A stretch of DNA of 64,000 nucleotides from Sphingobacteriia bacterium 28-36-52. GTDB taxonomy: Bacteria; Bacteroidota; Bacteroidia; Chitinophagales; Chitinophagaceae. How positions within the stretch are numbered: position 1 is the stretch's first letter; each line of letters begins with the position of its first letter. A program made the position numbers and the translations under genes. This document shows, piece after piece, positions 33,276 through 41,447 of this stretch. Under the pieces are notes generated by a model. That model worked only from the letters and a program-made list of their open reading frames with translations. It was not told the DNA's origin and ran no database searches. The stretch is taken from positions 107,305 through 171,304 of the forward strand of contig NCGN01000013.1 of assembly GCA_002281575.1 (NCBI GenBank). Reading direction: 5' to 3'.

Positions 33276-35663
33276 TTATTTTGGGACAAAAGCATTGGGG
33301 TAATCATCCTTTAATTGAGTTAATACTTGGTTTAAAGTTTCATTTACTTCTCTAATATATGTATGAATTGATTGGTCAAATTGATCGGCCATTGCCATTT
33401 CTTCTATTAGTTTCACTTTACTTGCAATTGCTTTAATGCCCATACCTCTTAAAGCAGATTTCATTCGATGCGCAGTTTTTTCTACAGCCTTCCACTCATT
33501 TTTGGATGCCGACTCTACTAATAATTCCATATCAGTTGGCATAGTTTTTAAAAATAAACCCACCATTTTTTGAATAAATTCTTGCTTCCCCTTTCCCATT
33601 CCCATAATTAAATCTTCATTATAAAGTTTTTGGTTGAGTGTAAAAGCGGATTCAATTTGATCATCTTGTATTACGAATGGCATATTATTTAGAACTTCTA
33701 GTACAGCAGTTAATAATTGTTCTTCATGAAATGGTTTACTTAAATAACCATTCATCCCATTTGCTCTGTATTTAATTTCATCTTTTTTAAATGCATTGGC
33801 TGTCATGGCTATAATAGGGATATTTTTCTTTGTAACATCACTCATGCTTCTAATGATAGATGTTGCTTGTATTCCATCTATATATGGCATAGAAATATCC
33901 ATTAATATTAAATCGTACTGATACTTTGTTACTTTTTCAATTGCTTCTTTTCCATTCATTGCAACACTTACATAAACCCCTTTTTCTTCTAAAAGCGACC
34001 TTGTTATAAATTGATTCATTTCTACGTCTTCTGCTAAGAGTATTCTGCAACCTTTTAATTTTTCATAATTAGGTTTAATAACTGTTGAAGTAAAAACTTT
34101 AATATTCTTCTTAATTGGTAGGATGCAACTAAATGTTGAGCCTTTTTGGGGTGTACTTTCTACGGCAATTCTACCACCCATATTTTCTATTAATTTTTTA
34201 CAAATTCCTAAGCCTAACCCAGTACCTCCATACCTTCTTGTTATAGAGTTGTCTGCTTGTTTAAAAGGCTCGAATATTTGATCTATTTGATTTGCTTCTA
34301 TCCCAATTCCAGTGTCTTTTACTGCTAGTTTACACCAAATTAAATTTTCCGTTTCCGAGATACAGCTAAGTTTAATTGTTACACAACCTTTTTCAGAAAA
34401 TTTGATGGCATTGCTAATTAGATTGTTTAAAATTTGTGATATTCTATAAGGGTCTCCCAAGACCAATTGATTTTGTTCTATTTCATTTTCAAATTTTAAT
34501 AATAAATTTTTTTCTTCAGCTTTGTATTGAAAGCTTTCTACAATTGTTTGAATTTGATTTTCTAATGAAAATGGAATTTCTTCAAATGCAATTTCACCAG
34601 AAGAAATCTTTTCTAAATTCAGAATATCGTTTACTATAACTAATAAATTATTGGCGGCTTCATTTATCATTAAAGCCATTTTTCTTTGTTGTTGGGTTAA
34701 TTCTGTTTTGTTAATTAAATTTACTACGCCTAAGATTCCATTTAATGGTGTTCTAATTTCATGGCTAATATTTGCAAGAAATAATTCTTTAGCTTTTGCA
34801 ATTTCTTCTGTTAATAATTTAGCTTTTTTTAATTTTTCCTCTGTTTTTACTCGTTCAGTAATGTCTGTATTTGACCCAATTATCATATTGAGTTTACCTG
34901 TCTCATCTAATATTGGTTTTATATTTCTTAAATAAACCCTCGTTTCGCCAATTTCATTTACTTGCTTTTCTTCTATTGTGCCTTCTACTTTATTTGCTAC
35001 TACTTGTGTAAATAAATCTTGATAATTATTGATGGTTTTATTTGGAGTAATCGAATTACTTTGAACTTGATGAGTTTGATTAATCATCCATTCTAAAATG
35101 TATTTTCTTAATTCGGTGTCTTTTACTGCAATTGGATTAAGAAATAGATCTGAGTATTCAGGATCAAGTACAGCAATATCATTGGGTAGATGATTGAAAA
35201 GCTCACTATACGCTTTTTTTATTTTTTCAAGTTTCTTTTCAACTAATATTTTTTCAGTTGCATTTTTATAATACCAAATATGACCATGGTATATATTCCC
35301 ATCTAAAATGGGTATATAATCTCTTTCTAAATAATTGCCATTTTTTAATTCTATGGCATCATTATTTATTTGTACTCTATCACTTAGTATTTCATTTGTT
35401 CTTTGTATAAAATAGTATTGATTTTCTAATACAGTTAAATCAATACTGCTATTTAACAGCAAGTCGGTTCCAATTAATTTTTCAATTGGGATATTAATAT
35501 TAAAAATGTTGCAAAACTCCTTATTAACCGATACAACTAAGCCAGATTCATCTTCTATTAAAATGCCTAGATTTATATGATTGGTTATAGTATCAATTAA
35601 ACTTCCTCCTAAATAGGGGTTGGTTAATTTATTTTTATCATATGGATGACTATTACTTGACAT
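33276..35663 (-). CDS. hybrid histidine kinase with PAS, receiver and Hpt domains
   Basis: The 795-residue protein has two PAS domains (about 20-140 and 150-275), HisKA with phospho-His301 (FLANISHEIRTPLNGILG), HATPase_c (about 405-520: NLISNAIKFSEKG, DTGIGI, GGTGLGLGICKK), a receiver (540-660, Asp589 in LILMDISMP) and a C-terminal Hpt with the His in KTAHRMKSALRGMGI. No membrane segment is seen, so it is a cytosolic sensor. It begins 5 bases after the sigma-54 activator stop, forming an operon. It is the only complete kinase in this cluster and so the probable phosphate source. Confidence 0.95.
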   Translation of the reverse strand: MSSNSHPYDKNKLTNPYLGGSLIDTITNHINLGILIEDESGLVVSVNKEFCNIFNINIPIEKLIGTDLLLNSSIDLTVLENQYYFIQRTNEILSDRVQINNDAIELKNGNYLERDYIPILDGNIYHGHIWYYKNATEKILVEKKLEKIKKAYSELFNHLPNDIAVLDPEYSDLFLNPIAVKDTELRKYILEWMINQTHQVQSNSITPNKTINNYQDLFTQVVANKVEGTIEEKQVNEIGETRVYLRNIKPILDETGKLNMIIGSNTDITERVKTEEKLKKAKLLTEEIAKAKELFLANISHEIRTPLNGILGVVNLINKTELTQQQRKMALMINEAANNLLVIVNDILNLEKISSGEIAFEEIPFSLENQIQTIVESFQYKAEEKNLLLKFENEIEQNQLVLGDPYRISQILNNLISNAIKFSEKGCVTIKLSCISETENLIWCKLAVKDTGIGIEANQIDQIFEPFKQADNSITRRYGGTGLGLGICKKLIENMGGRIAVESTPQKGSTFSCILPIKKNIKVFTSTVIKPNYEKLKGCRILLAEDVEMNQFITRSLLEEKGVYVSVAMNGKEAIEKVTKYQYDLILMDISMPYIDGIQATSIIRSMSDVTKKNIPIIAMTANAFKKDEIKYRANGMNGYLSKPFHEEQLLTAVLEVLNNMPFVIQDDQIESAFTLNQKLYNEDLIMGMGKGKQEFIQKMVGLFLKTMPTDMELLVESASKNEWKAVEKTAHRMKSALRGMGIKAIASKVKLIEEMAMADQFDQSIHTYIREVNETLNQVLTQLKDDYPNAFVPK

Positions 35664-35668
35664 ATTTT

Positions 35669-37033
35669 TTACTTAGAAATTTCACCCTTTTGCATCATTC
35701 TATATAGGGTTGATTTTCCAATGTTTAATTTTTTTGAAACCATGATAACATCTTGGTTATACTTGTTTAAAAAAAACTGAATGATTTGTCTTTCATATTC
35801 TTTTAGACTTGTTTCCTTATTTAGTAGATTGCCAATATGTTCACTGTTATCAATATTAATGTCAGCTGCTAGAATTACCTCTTTTTCTGCCATTACAATC
35901 GCTAATTCTATAATTGATTTTAGTTCTCTAATATTACCGGGAAAATCATATTGTTTTAATTTTGAAATAGCTTCTGCACTCAATGTTTTTATTGGCAATC
36001 TATTATCGCTACAAAAGCTTTGTATAAAGTGCTTAGCTAAAATAAGATAATCGTTTCCTCTTTCTCTTAATGGGGGTAATTCAATTGTGAGACCTAAAAG
36101 CCTATAATACAAGTCTTCTCTAAAAGTTTTGTTTTGCACTTCCTTTAATAAATTTTTGTGCGTAGCAACAATGATTCTAACATCTAGTGTTACTGTGGTA
36201 TTGCCACCAATTCTGGTAATTTCTCTTTCTTGTAATACCCGTAAAATCTTTGCTTGTAAATGCAAATCCATTTCGGCTATTTCATCTAAAAATATTGTTC
36301 CTTTATTTGCTTCTTCAAATTTTCCTATCCGTTTACCATTAGCCCCAGTAAATGCTCCTTTCTCGTAGCCAAATAGTTCACTTTCTAACAAATCTGGCGG
36401 TATAGCAGCAACATTTAATGCAACAAATGGATATTTATGTTTACTCGAATTGTAGTGTATGGCTTTGGCTACCATTTCTTTGCCAGTTCCTGTTTCACCA
36501 GTAATTGAAACAGTGATATTCGTTTTTGCGGCTTTTTCTATTAGTTTAAAAACGGAATTAATTGCTTCACTTTGTCCAATGATGACTTTAGAAAAATCGA
36601 AATTTTTTTTGAGTGCATCTTTCAATGTTTCTACCTCTTTTTTGAGTCCTTTTATTTCTTGTAAGTGCAGCAAAACATTCCAAAGTCGATCTTTTGTATC
36701 TTCATCTTTTACCAAATAATCAAATGCTCCTGATTTCAATAATTCTACTGCCGTACTTATTTGATCTTGACCAGAAATAATGATGACTTCAATATCAGCA
36801 TTGAATTCTTTTATTTTTTTTAATACTTTACTGCCATCTGCATCTCCCTCTGCTAATGTATAGTCAAGTGTAACTACATCCGGTTGTTCATGTATTTTTT
36901 GGAAAAATGACTTTTCAGTTTCAAATCTTTGAACTTGATAGTCTGGGTTTAAAGACAGATAGTGCTCAAGCATGGTACCATACCAGAGATCGTCTTCTAA
37001 AATGAAGATTTTTAGCGGTTTTGAAGGCTTCAT
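35669..37033 (-). CDS. sigma-54-dependent response regulator (NtrC family)
   Basis: The 454-residue protein has a receiver (residues 8-125, ILEDD, phospho-Asp57 in VVTLDYTL), an AAA+ domain (about 150-385: Walker A GETGTGKE, sigma-54 contact ELFGYEKGAFTGA, Walker B FLDEIAEMDL, arginine region LYYRLLGL) and a C-terminal Fis-type HTH (KLNIGKSTLYRMM). It should activate RpoN-dependent promoters when phosphorylated, probably by the hybrid kinase encoded next to it. No clear -24/-12 promoter was found in the window. Confidence 0.95.
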   Translation of the reverse strand: MKPSKPLKIFILEDDLWYGTMLEHYLSLNPDYQVQRFETEKSFFQKIHEQPDVVTLDYTLAEGDADGSKVLKKIKEFNADIEVIIISGQDQISTAVELLKSGAFDYLVKDEDTKDRLWNVLLHLQEIKGLKKEVETLKDALKKNFDFSKVIIGQSEAINSVFKLIEKAAKTNITVSITGETGTGKEMVAKAIHYNSSKHKYPFVALNVAAIPPDLLESELFGYEKGAFTGANGKRIGKFEEANKGTIFLDEIAEMDLHLQAKILRVLQEREITRIGGNTTVTLDVRIIVATHKNLLKEVQNKTFREDLYYRLLGLTIELPPLRERGNDYLILAKHFIQSFCSDNRLPIKTLSAEAISKLKQYDFPGNIRELKSIIELAIVMAEKEVILAADINIDNSEHIGNLLNKETSLKEYERQIIQFFLNKYNQDVIMVSKKLNIGKSTLYRMMQKGEISK

Positions 37034-37090
37034 TGGATTTTTTTAAAGCATTACAATTTAATGATATTTTCTGCCGAATAATTGATTTTA

Positions 37091-37136
37091 ATCCCAAAAG
37101 GGGAATATTCGTCCCAAAAATGGCCAATTATGGGAT
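37091..37136. promoter_or_regulatory. dyad-rich divergent regulatory region
   Basis: Between the divergent sigma-54 activator and PAS-receiver genes lie TCCCAAAA at 37092-37099 and again at 37112-37119 (20 bases apart), a TCCC-N5-GGGA dyad (37092-37104) and ATCCCA (37091-37096) inverted as TGGGAT (37131-37136). The helical spacing suggests protein binding. The regulator is not known. Confidence 0.4.
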
Positions 37137-37211
37137 GGTCTAATTACGCAAGTCATTGATTTTTAAATTGTTAAATAGATGGCATTGTTTTTACATTAGT
37201 CTTATAAATAA

Positions 37212-38300
37212 TTGGTGATGGAAGCTCAAGTATCAACATTTACTGTTTTACCTTCTTTTGTTAGTTTGTCTGCTTTGTTGGAAACCATTTACAATAAGCT
37301 GCCAGATATGATTTTTATTTTCAATGTTAAAGAAAGGCGATTTGTTTTGAGAAACCCCGCTTTAGATGATATGTTGGGTTTTGAGCACCTAAAAGATCAA
37401 GAAATCAATTGTATTTCACTTAGGTCACTCATTCATTCCGAAGATTGGAAACCCTTACAAAATGCTATGCAACAGTTGGTGAGTCTAGAAAAGCAAAATG
37501 TAGAAATAGAATGTAGGTGTTTAGATAAGTTTCAACAGTACCAGTATTTTAATGCCAGGTTATCTGTATTTGAGAAGTTGGGTAATGAAGTTGTTCATTT
37601 AATTGGAATTGCTCAAAATATTTCTGAGAGAAAGAAAATTGAGCAACAAAGTCAGTTATTCAAAAATCGCTTGCAAGAACTTTCGTTTATTACCTCTCAT
37701 GAAATGCGCCATGAATATGCCAAAATACAGTCAATTGTTAATTTGATGGACAATAAGTTTATTTCGGATACAGAAAGAGTTGAATTGATTGGGGAAGCCA
37801 AAAAATCTATTCAATTAATCAATTCTTCCATTTTTAAATTAAATCATAAACTTTCTTTTAATCAACAAGATGAATTTTTTAACATGAATAAAGAAGCAGA
37901 AAAATTCAGCAAAATATTAATGATAGACGACGATGTGCTAACGAATGTGTTGAATAAGAAAATTGTTCAAGCTTTAATGCCCGAAATGCCTGTAGAGGTT
38001 TACATAGACATAGATGATGCATTAGCAGATATCAGAAATATGGGTAAAATGCATCAAACTCTTATTTTTTTAGATATTAATTTCCCTGGAAGGGGTGGCT
38101 GGGAGTTTTTAGATGATTATGCAACCATTTCTGAGGCATCTAATGTAATTGTTCTTTCCTCTTCCATAGATAATCGGGATAGAGAGAAAGCAAGAAGCTA
38201 TACTTCAGTAATAGATTATGTTACTAAACCACTTTCCTTTGATTTTGTCAAGTCCTTTTTTGCGGATTTGGAATCGGCAAAGCTTGATAATCAGTTATAG
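37212..38300 (+). CDS. PAS-DHp-receiver protein lacking HATPase
   Basis: The 362-residue short paralogue has one PAS domain (about 18-140, with a PAC-like end LIGIAQNISERKK), a DHp-like helix with His163 (FITSHEMRHEYAK), a second helix, then a receiver (235-355, MIDDDV, Asp288 in IFLDINFPG, SSS, KP). Only about 72 residues separate the H-box His from the receiver, so no ATPase domain is present. It could accept phosphate from the hybrid kinase or a receiver, or act as a dimerising sink. It is followed by a NarL-type regulator gene. Confidence 0.88.
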   Translation: MVMEAQVSTFTVLPSFVSLSALLETIYNKLPDMIFIFNVKERRFVLRNPALDDMLGFEHLKDQEINCISLRSLIHSEDWKPLQNAMQQLVSLEKQNVEIECRCLDKFQQYQYFNARLSVFEKLGNEVVHLIGIAQNISERKKIEQQSQLFKNRLQELSFITSHEMRHEYAKIQSIVNLMDNKFISDTERVELIGEAKKSIQLINSSIFKLNHKLSFNQQDEFFNMNKEAEKFSKILMIDDDVLTNVLNKKIVQALMPEMPVEVYIDIDDALADIRNMGKMHQTLIFLDINFPGRGGWEFLDDYATISEASNVIVLSSSIDNRDREKARSYTSVIDYVTKPLSFDFVKSFFADLESAKLDNQL

Positions 38301-38366
38301 TTCATATTAATCTGTTTCCTTATCTTTAATACTATAATTGGTGTGCAAAGTTGTAAGTAATAAAAT

Positions 38367-38999
38367 ATGCGAATACTCATTGCTGATGATCATGGTTTAA
38401 TTAGAGAAGGATTAAAGAAGATTCTGCTTGAGTCACTTCCTGAAGCCGAAGTACATGATGTGTCTGATTCTGCGGAATTATTTAAAAAATCAATCAAGGA
38501 AAAATGGGATATTATTATTTCAGATATTAGTATGCCTGGGTTTTCGGGTATTGAAATTCTTAAACAAATTAAGACGCATGTACCAAATACTCCTGTTTTA
38601 ATGTTGAGTATGCATTCGCCAGAACAATACGCAGTTAGGGCTATTAAAGCAGGAGCTTCGGGTTATTTAACTAAAGAGAGCGCTCCATATGAATTAGTTA
38701 CCGCTGTTCAGCAAATCCTAAGCGGAAGAAAATATATTACTAATAGGGTAGCCGAAGTGCTAGCCAGTTCTTTAGAAACAGATACCACAAAATTGCCCCA
38801 TGAAAACTTGTCGGATAGGGAGTTTGAAGTGTTAAAAAAGTTGGTTGAAGGAAAATCCGTTTCAGAAATAAGTGAAATGCTATCGTTGAACATTAATACT
38901 ATCAGTACTTACCGTGCTCGAATTTTAGATAAAATGGGATTAAAGAGCAATGCCGATCTAATTCGATACGCCATTGAGCACAAGATTTCTGAATTGTAG
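38367..38999 (+). CDS. LuxR/NarL-family response regulator
   Basis: The 210-residue protein has a receiver (residues 1-120, IADDH, phospho-Asp53 in IIISDISMPG, MSMHS, Lys in TKES) and a C-terminal GerE-type helix-turn-helix (about 145-205, LSDREFEVLKKLVEGKSVSEISE). It lies 66 bases downstream of the short PAS-receiver gene. A perfect 18-bp palindrome overlaps its stop codon and is repeated 144 bases on, which could be its own target site. Confidence 0.94.
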   Translation: MRILIADDHGLIREGLKKILLESLPEAEVHDVSDSAELFKKSIKEKWDIIISDISMPGFSGIEILKQIKTHVPNTPVLMLSMHSPEQYAVRAIKAGASGYLTKESAPYELVTAVQQILSGRKYITNRVAEVLASSLETDTTKLPHENLSDREFEVLKKLVEGKSVSEISEMLSLNINTISTYRARILDKMGLKSNADLIRYAIEHKISEL

Positions 39000-39012
39000 T
39001 GATATCACTACA
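38995..39012. promoter_or_regulatory. 18-bp palindrome, copy 1
   Basis: TGTAGTGATATCACTACA is a perfect palindrome overlapping the stop codon of the NarL-type gene. It shares both half-sites (TGTAGTG-N4-CACTACA) with copy 2. Confidence 0.5.
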
Positions 39013-39138
39013 GACTGTCGTGTAATCACCCCTTTTTTTGTTATAAGCAACTACAAGTGAAGTTATTCAGTTGAATTAGATTTGTTATTTGAAACACTTC
39101 TGTGTTGATTTTAAAATTCAAATTCCTGAAAAACCAAT

Positions 39139-39156
39139 TGTAGTGTCTGCACTACA
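39139..39156. promoter_or_regulatory. 18-bp palindrome, copy 2
   Basis: TGTAGTGTCTGCACTACA has the same 7-base half-sites as copy 1 with a different 4-base centre. It lies about 46 bases upstream of a TAAATTTG box serving the lone receiver gene, a plausible activator or repressor position. Confidence 0.5.
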
Positions 39157-39197
39157 AAAGCTTTGTAGGCTTGCCCTACAAAGCTTTCTTTTTTTGA
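39157..39197 (+). terminator. intrinsic terminator
   Basis: A 13-bp perfect stem (AAAGCTTTGTAGG, 39157-39169, with 39175-39187) is followed by TTCTTTTTTT. It ends the NarL-type transcription unit. Its 5' arm partly overlaps bases that can pair with the palindrome just upstream. Confidence 0.85.
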
Positions 39198-39201
39198 TGA
39201 T

Positions 39202-39209
39202 TAAATTTG
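39202..39209 (+). promoter_or_regulatory. -7 element for the lone receiver gene
   Basis: TAAATTTG matches TANNTTTG and ends 16 bases before the ATG, just past the terminator. No good -33 TTG is seen, which would fit a promoter that needs an activator. Confidence 0.45.
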
Positions 39210-39225
39210 GATAAGTATACATGAT

Positions 39226-39648
39226 ATGACTTCAGCAAGTTTAAACATATTAATTATAGAAGATGCAGATATTATAGTTCATCAACTTCGGATTCTTTTG
39301 TCTGATAAAAATTCATCCCATAATATTAGATCAGCGAATTCAGCAGAACTTGGGTTGGAACTAGTTGAAAAGTCTTTTCCTGATGTGTTTATTTTAGATA
39401 TTAAGTTACCAGGTATAAGTGGAATAGATTTATTGAATAAAATTAAACAGGACTATCCGTTAGCAAGTCCTTTGATAATTATTTTGACCAATATGCCCCA
39501 TGCAATTTATAAACACGCTTGTTTAAGCAAAGGGGCAAATTTTTTTTTAGATAAATCAAGAGAATTTTTGGTATTACCAGAAATTCTTGATTCCTATTTT
39601 TTTAAGTATAACCCCCCAAACTCTAGTTTATGCAATTCCCCTTTATAA
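39226..39648 (+). CDS. single-domain response regulator (receiver only)
   Basis: The 140-residue receiver domain has IIEDAD, phospho-Asp in VFILDIKLPG (residue about 57), ILTN in place of the usual T/S-A, and the Lys in FFLDKSREF. No output domain is present, so it is a CheY/Spo0F-like phosphate shuttle. Its last 19 bases overlap the start of the PAS-receiver gene, suggesting coupled translation and shared function. Confidence 0.9.
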   Translation: MTSASLNILIIEDADIIVHQLRILLSDKNSSHNIRSANSAELGLELVEKSFPDVFILDIKLPGISGIDLLNKIKQDYPLASPLIIILTNMPHAIYKHACLSKGANFFLDKSREFLVLPEILDSYFFKYNPPNSSLCNSPL

Positions 39649-41447
39649 CTGATAAAAATTTGAAAAGTGCCAACGCATTTTCAGATGATTTTTTATTAGC
39701 AACAGATTTGGATGGCAATATTACATTCTGCCATGAATTGTTTATTAAATTATATCAATTAAAGGGGACAAAGGTGAAGGGACTGTGTATTGATTCAATT
39801 TTAAATAGTGCAGAAGCTGGCTTATTCAAAAATGCATTACTGAAATGTGCAAAGAATAAACTCTATACCGAGAAGCTGAAATTTAAAAAACCGGGGAGTG
39901 AATGTGATTTGTACGAATGTTTTATGAATGGCGTTTGTAATAGTAAAGGTGTTGTAACAGGAGTAGTATTAAAAGATTATTTGGTTAAACAAACATCCAA
40001 TCATTTGACCAATAAGGAGATTAATATTTCAAGCGTATGTTTTTCTGAGTTAGCCAATCATATAGCCGATTTAATGTGGGTTACAGATAAACACCATCAG
40101 TTAGTTTTTGCAAATACTGCTTGGTTGAATTTTAGAGGCGTTTTGTTTGAGGAAGAAATGGACAATGGTTGGTTGCAGCATGTACATCCTGAAGATAAAG
40201 AGCAGGTATTACAGGAGAGAAGGCAGGCATTTGTAATTCAACAACCTTATTCAATCACTTTTCGATTTAAAAAACATGATGGCTCATATAGGTGGATGAA
40301 TATGAAAGGGAATCCAATTTATACCGATGCCGGAATTTTTAAAGGGTATGCTGGTACTGCTTTAGATATTACGCCAGTTAAAGAAGCCCAAATTCAAATT
40401 AGAAGGCAACAAGAGTTGATGGAAAGTACAAAAATTGAATTTGGGAAGTTCACTAAGATTGCACAAAAAATTGGCAGTATTATTATCATGTGCAATAGCG
40501 ATAACAGAATAACTTGGGTAAACGATGCATTTGTAAAAACAACTGGGTATACTTTAAAAGAAGTCTGCGGTAAAACGCCAGGTAGCTTTCTGAAAGGGGC
40601 TGAAACAAGTAAGGAAACGTTAGATAGAATTAGAAAAGTGATAGAGTTGGGAAAAGGTATTAGAACAGAGATATTGTATTACACCAAATCAGGTGCTAGA
40701 ATATGGCTCGATTTAATGATTGAAACACTATTTGATAAAGAAGGAGTAGTTACAGGGTATATTACGATTCAAAAAGACATAACGCTCAAAAAAATTTCAG
40801 AAAAAGAAGTTTTAGAACAGATGAGTCATCTTAAAAAAATCTCCTTTATAACTTCTCACGAACTGCGACATGAGTTTTCTAAGATTTTACAATTACTACA
40901 AACAGCTAAATTTCAGGACCATAATGTAGCCACTTATTCCCAAATATTTACTGATATTGAGCACTCTGCTAATTTGATGAACGATGCAATTTTCAAGCTA
41001 AACGATCAAATTAATTTTGCTTCATCAAATAGTATTTCATTAAATAAGTATTTGCTAAATCAAGCAATTGAGGAAATATGTTTAGTAGACGACGATCATT
41101 TAGTAAATAAATTAAATGAGCTTATTATTAGAAACGTAATGCCAAGCATGCCAGTGCATACATTTGATCATGTAGATACTGCATTGGAGTATGTAAAAGA
41201 GAATCCAAATACAAAAAGAAAAATTTTCTTGGATCTTAATTTTTCGGGAAGGTCGGGATGGGATTTTTTACACGAGTATGAAAAATTAGGACAACCATGG
41301 CCAGTAGTAGTATTAACTTCTTCAATAGACCATGTAGATTACGAACGATCAAAGAAATTTTTAAACGTTACGCATTTTATTACTAAGCCACTAACGATTG
41401 AGCAATTTGAAAGATTAAGTGAAATGGAAAATGTTTTGGTACATTAA
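39630..41447 (+). CDS. PAS-PAS-PAS-DHp-receiver protein lacking HATPase
   Basis: This 605-residue paralogue of the gene at 30.7 kb has three PAS folds (about 5-120, 135-260, 275-390), a DHp-like helix with intact His410 (FITSHELRHEFSKILQLLQ), a second helix, and a receiver (484-600, VDDDH, Asp535 in FLDLNFSG, TSS, KP). About 75 residues lie between His410 and the receiver, so no HATPase_c domain fits. It keeps a possible phospho-His and phospho-Asp and could work as a PAS-controlled phosphotransfer protein. It is translated with the lone receiver upstream. Confidence 0.88.
   Translation: MQFPFITDKNLKSANAFSDDFLLATDLDGNITFCHELFIKLYQLKGTKVKGLCIDSILNSAEAGLFKNALLKCAKNKLYTEKLKFKKPGSECDLYECFMNGVCNSKGVVTGVVLKDYLVKQTSNHLTNKEINISSVCFSELANHIADLMWVTDKHHQLVFANTAWLNFRGVLFEEEMDNGWLQHVHPEDKEQVLQERRQAFVIQQPYSITFRFKKHDGSYRWMNMKGNPIYTDAGIFKGYAGTALDITPVKEAQIQIRRQQELMESTKIEFGKFTKIAQKIGSIIIMCNSDNRITWVNDAFVKTTGYTLKEVCGKTPGSFLKGAETSKETLDRIRKVIELGKGIRTEILYYTKSGARIWLDLMIETLFDKEGVVTGYITIQKDITLKKISEKEVLEQMSHLKKISFITSHELRHEFSKILQLLQTAKFQDHNVATYSQIFTDIEHSANLMNDAIFKLNDQINFASSNSISLNKYLLNQAIEEICLVDDDHLVNKLNELIIRNVMPSMPVHTFDHVDTALEYVKENPNTKRKIFLDLNFSGRSGWDFLHEYEKLGQPWPVVVLTSSIDHVDYERSKKFLNVTHFITKPLTIEQFERLSEMENVLVH

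Noticed and set aside
37141..37200. Sigma-54 promoter upstream of the PAS-receiver gene
   Set aside because: TGGTCTAATTACGCA and TGGCATTG were examined, but the GG-to-GC spacing is 9 bases or GC is missing, so neither fits TGGCACN5TTGC.
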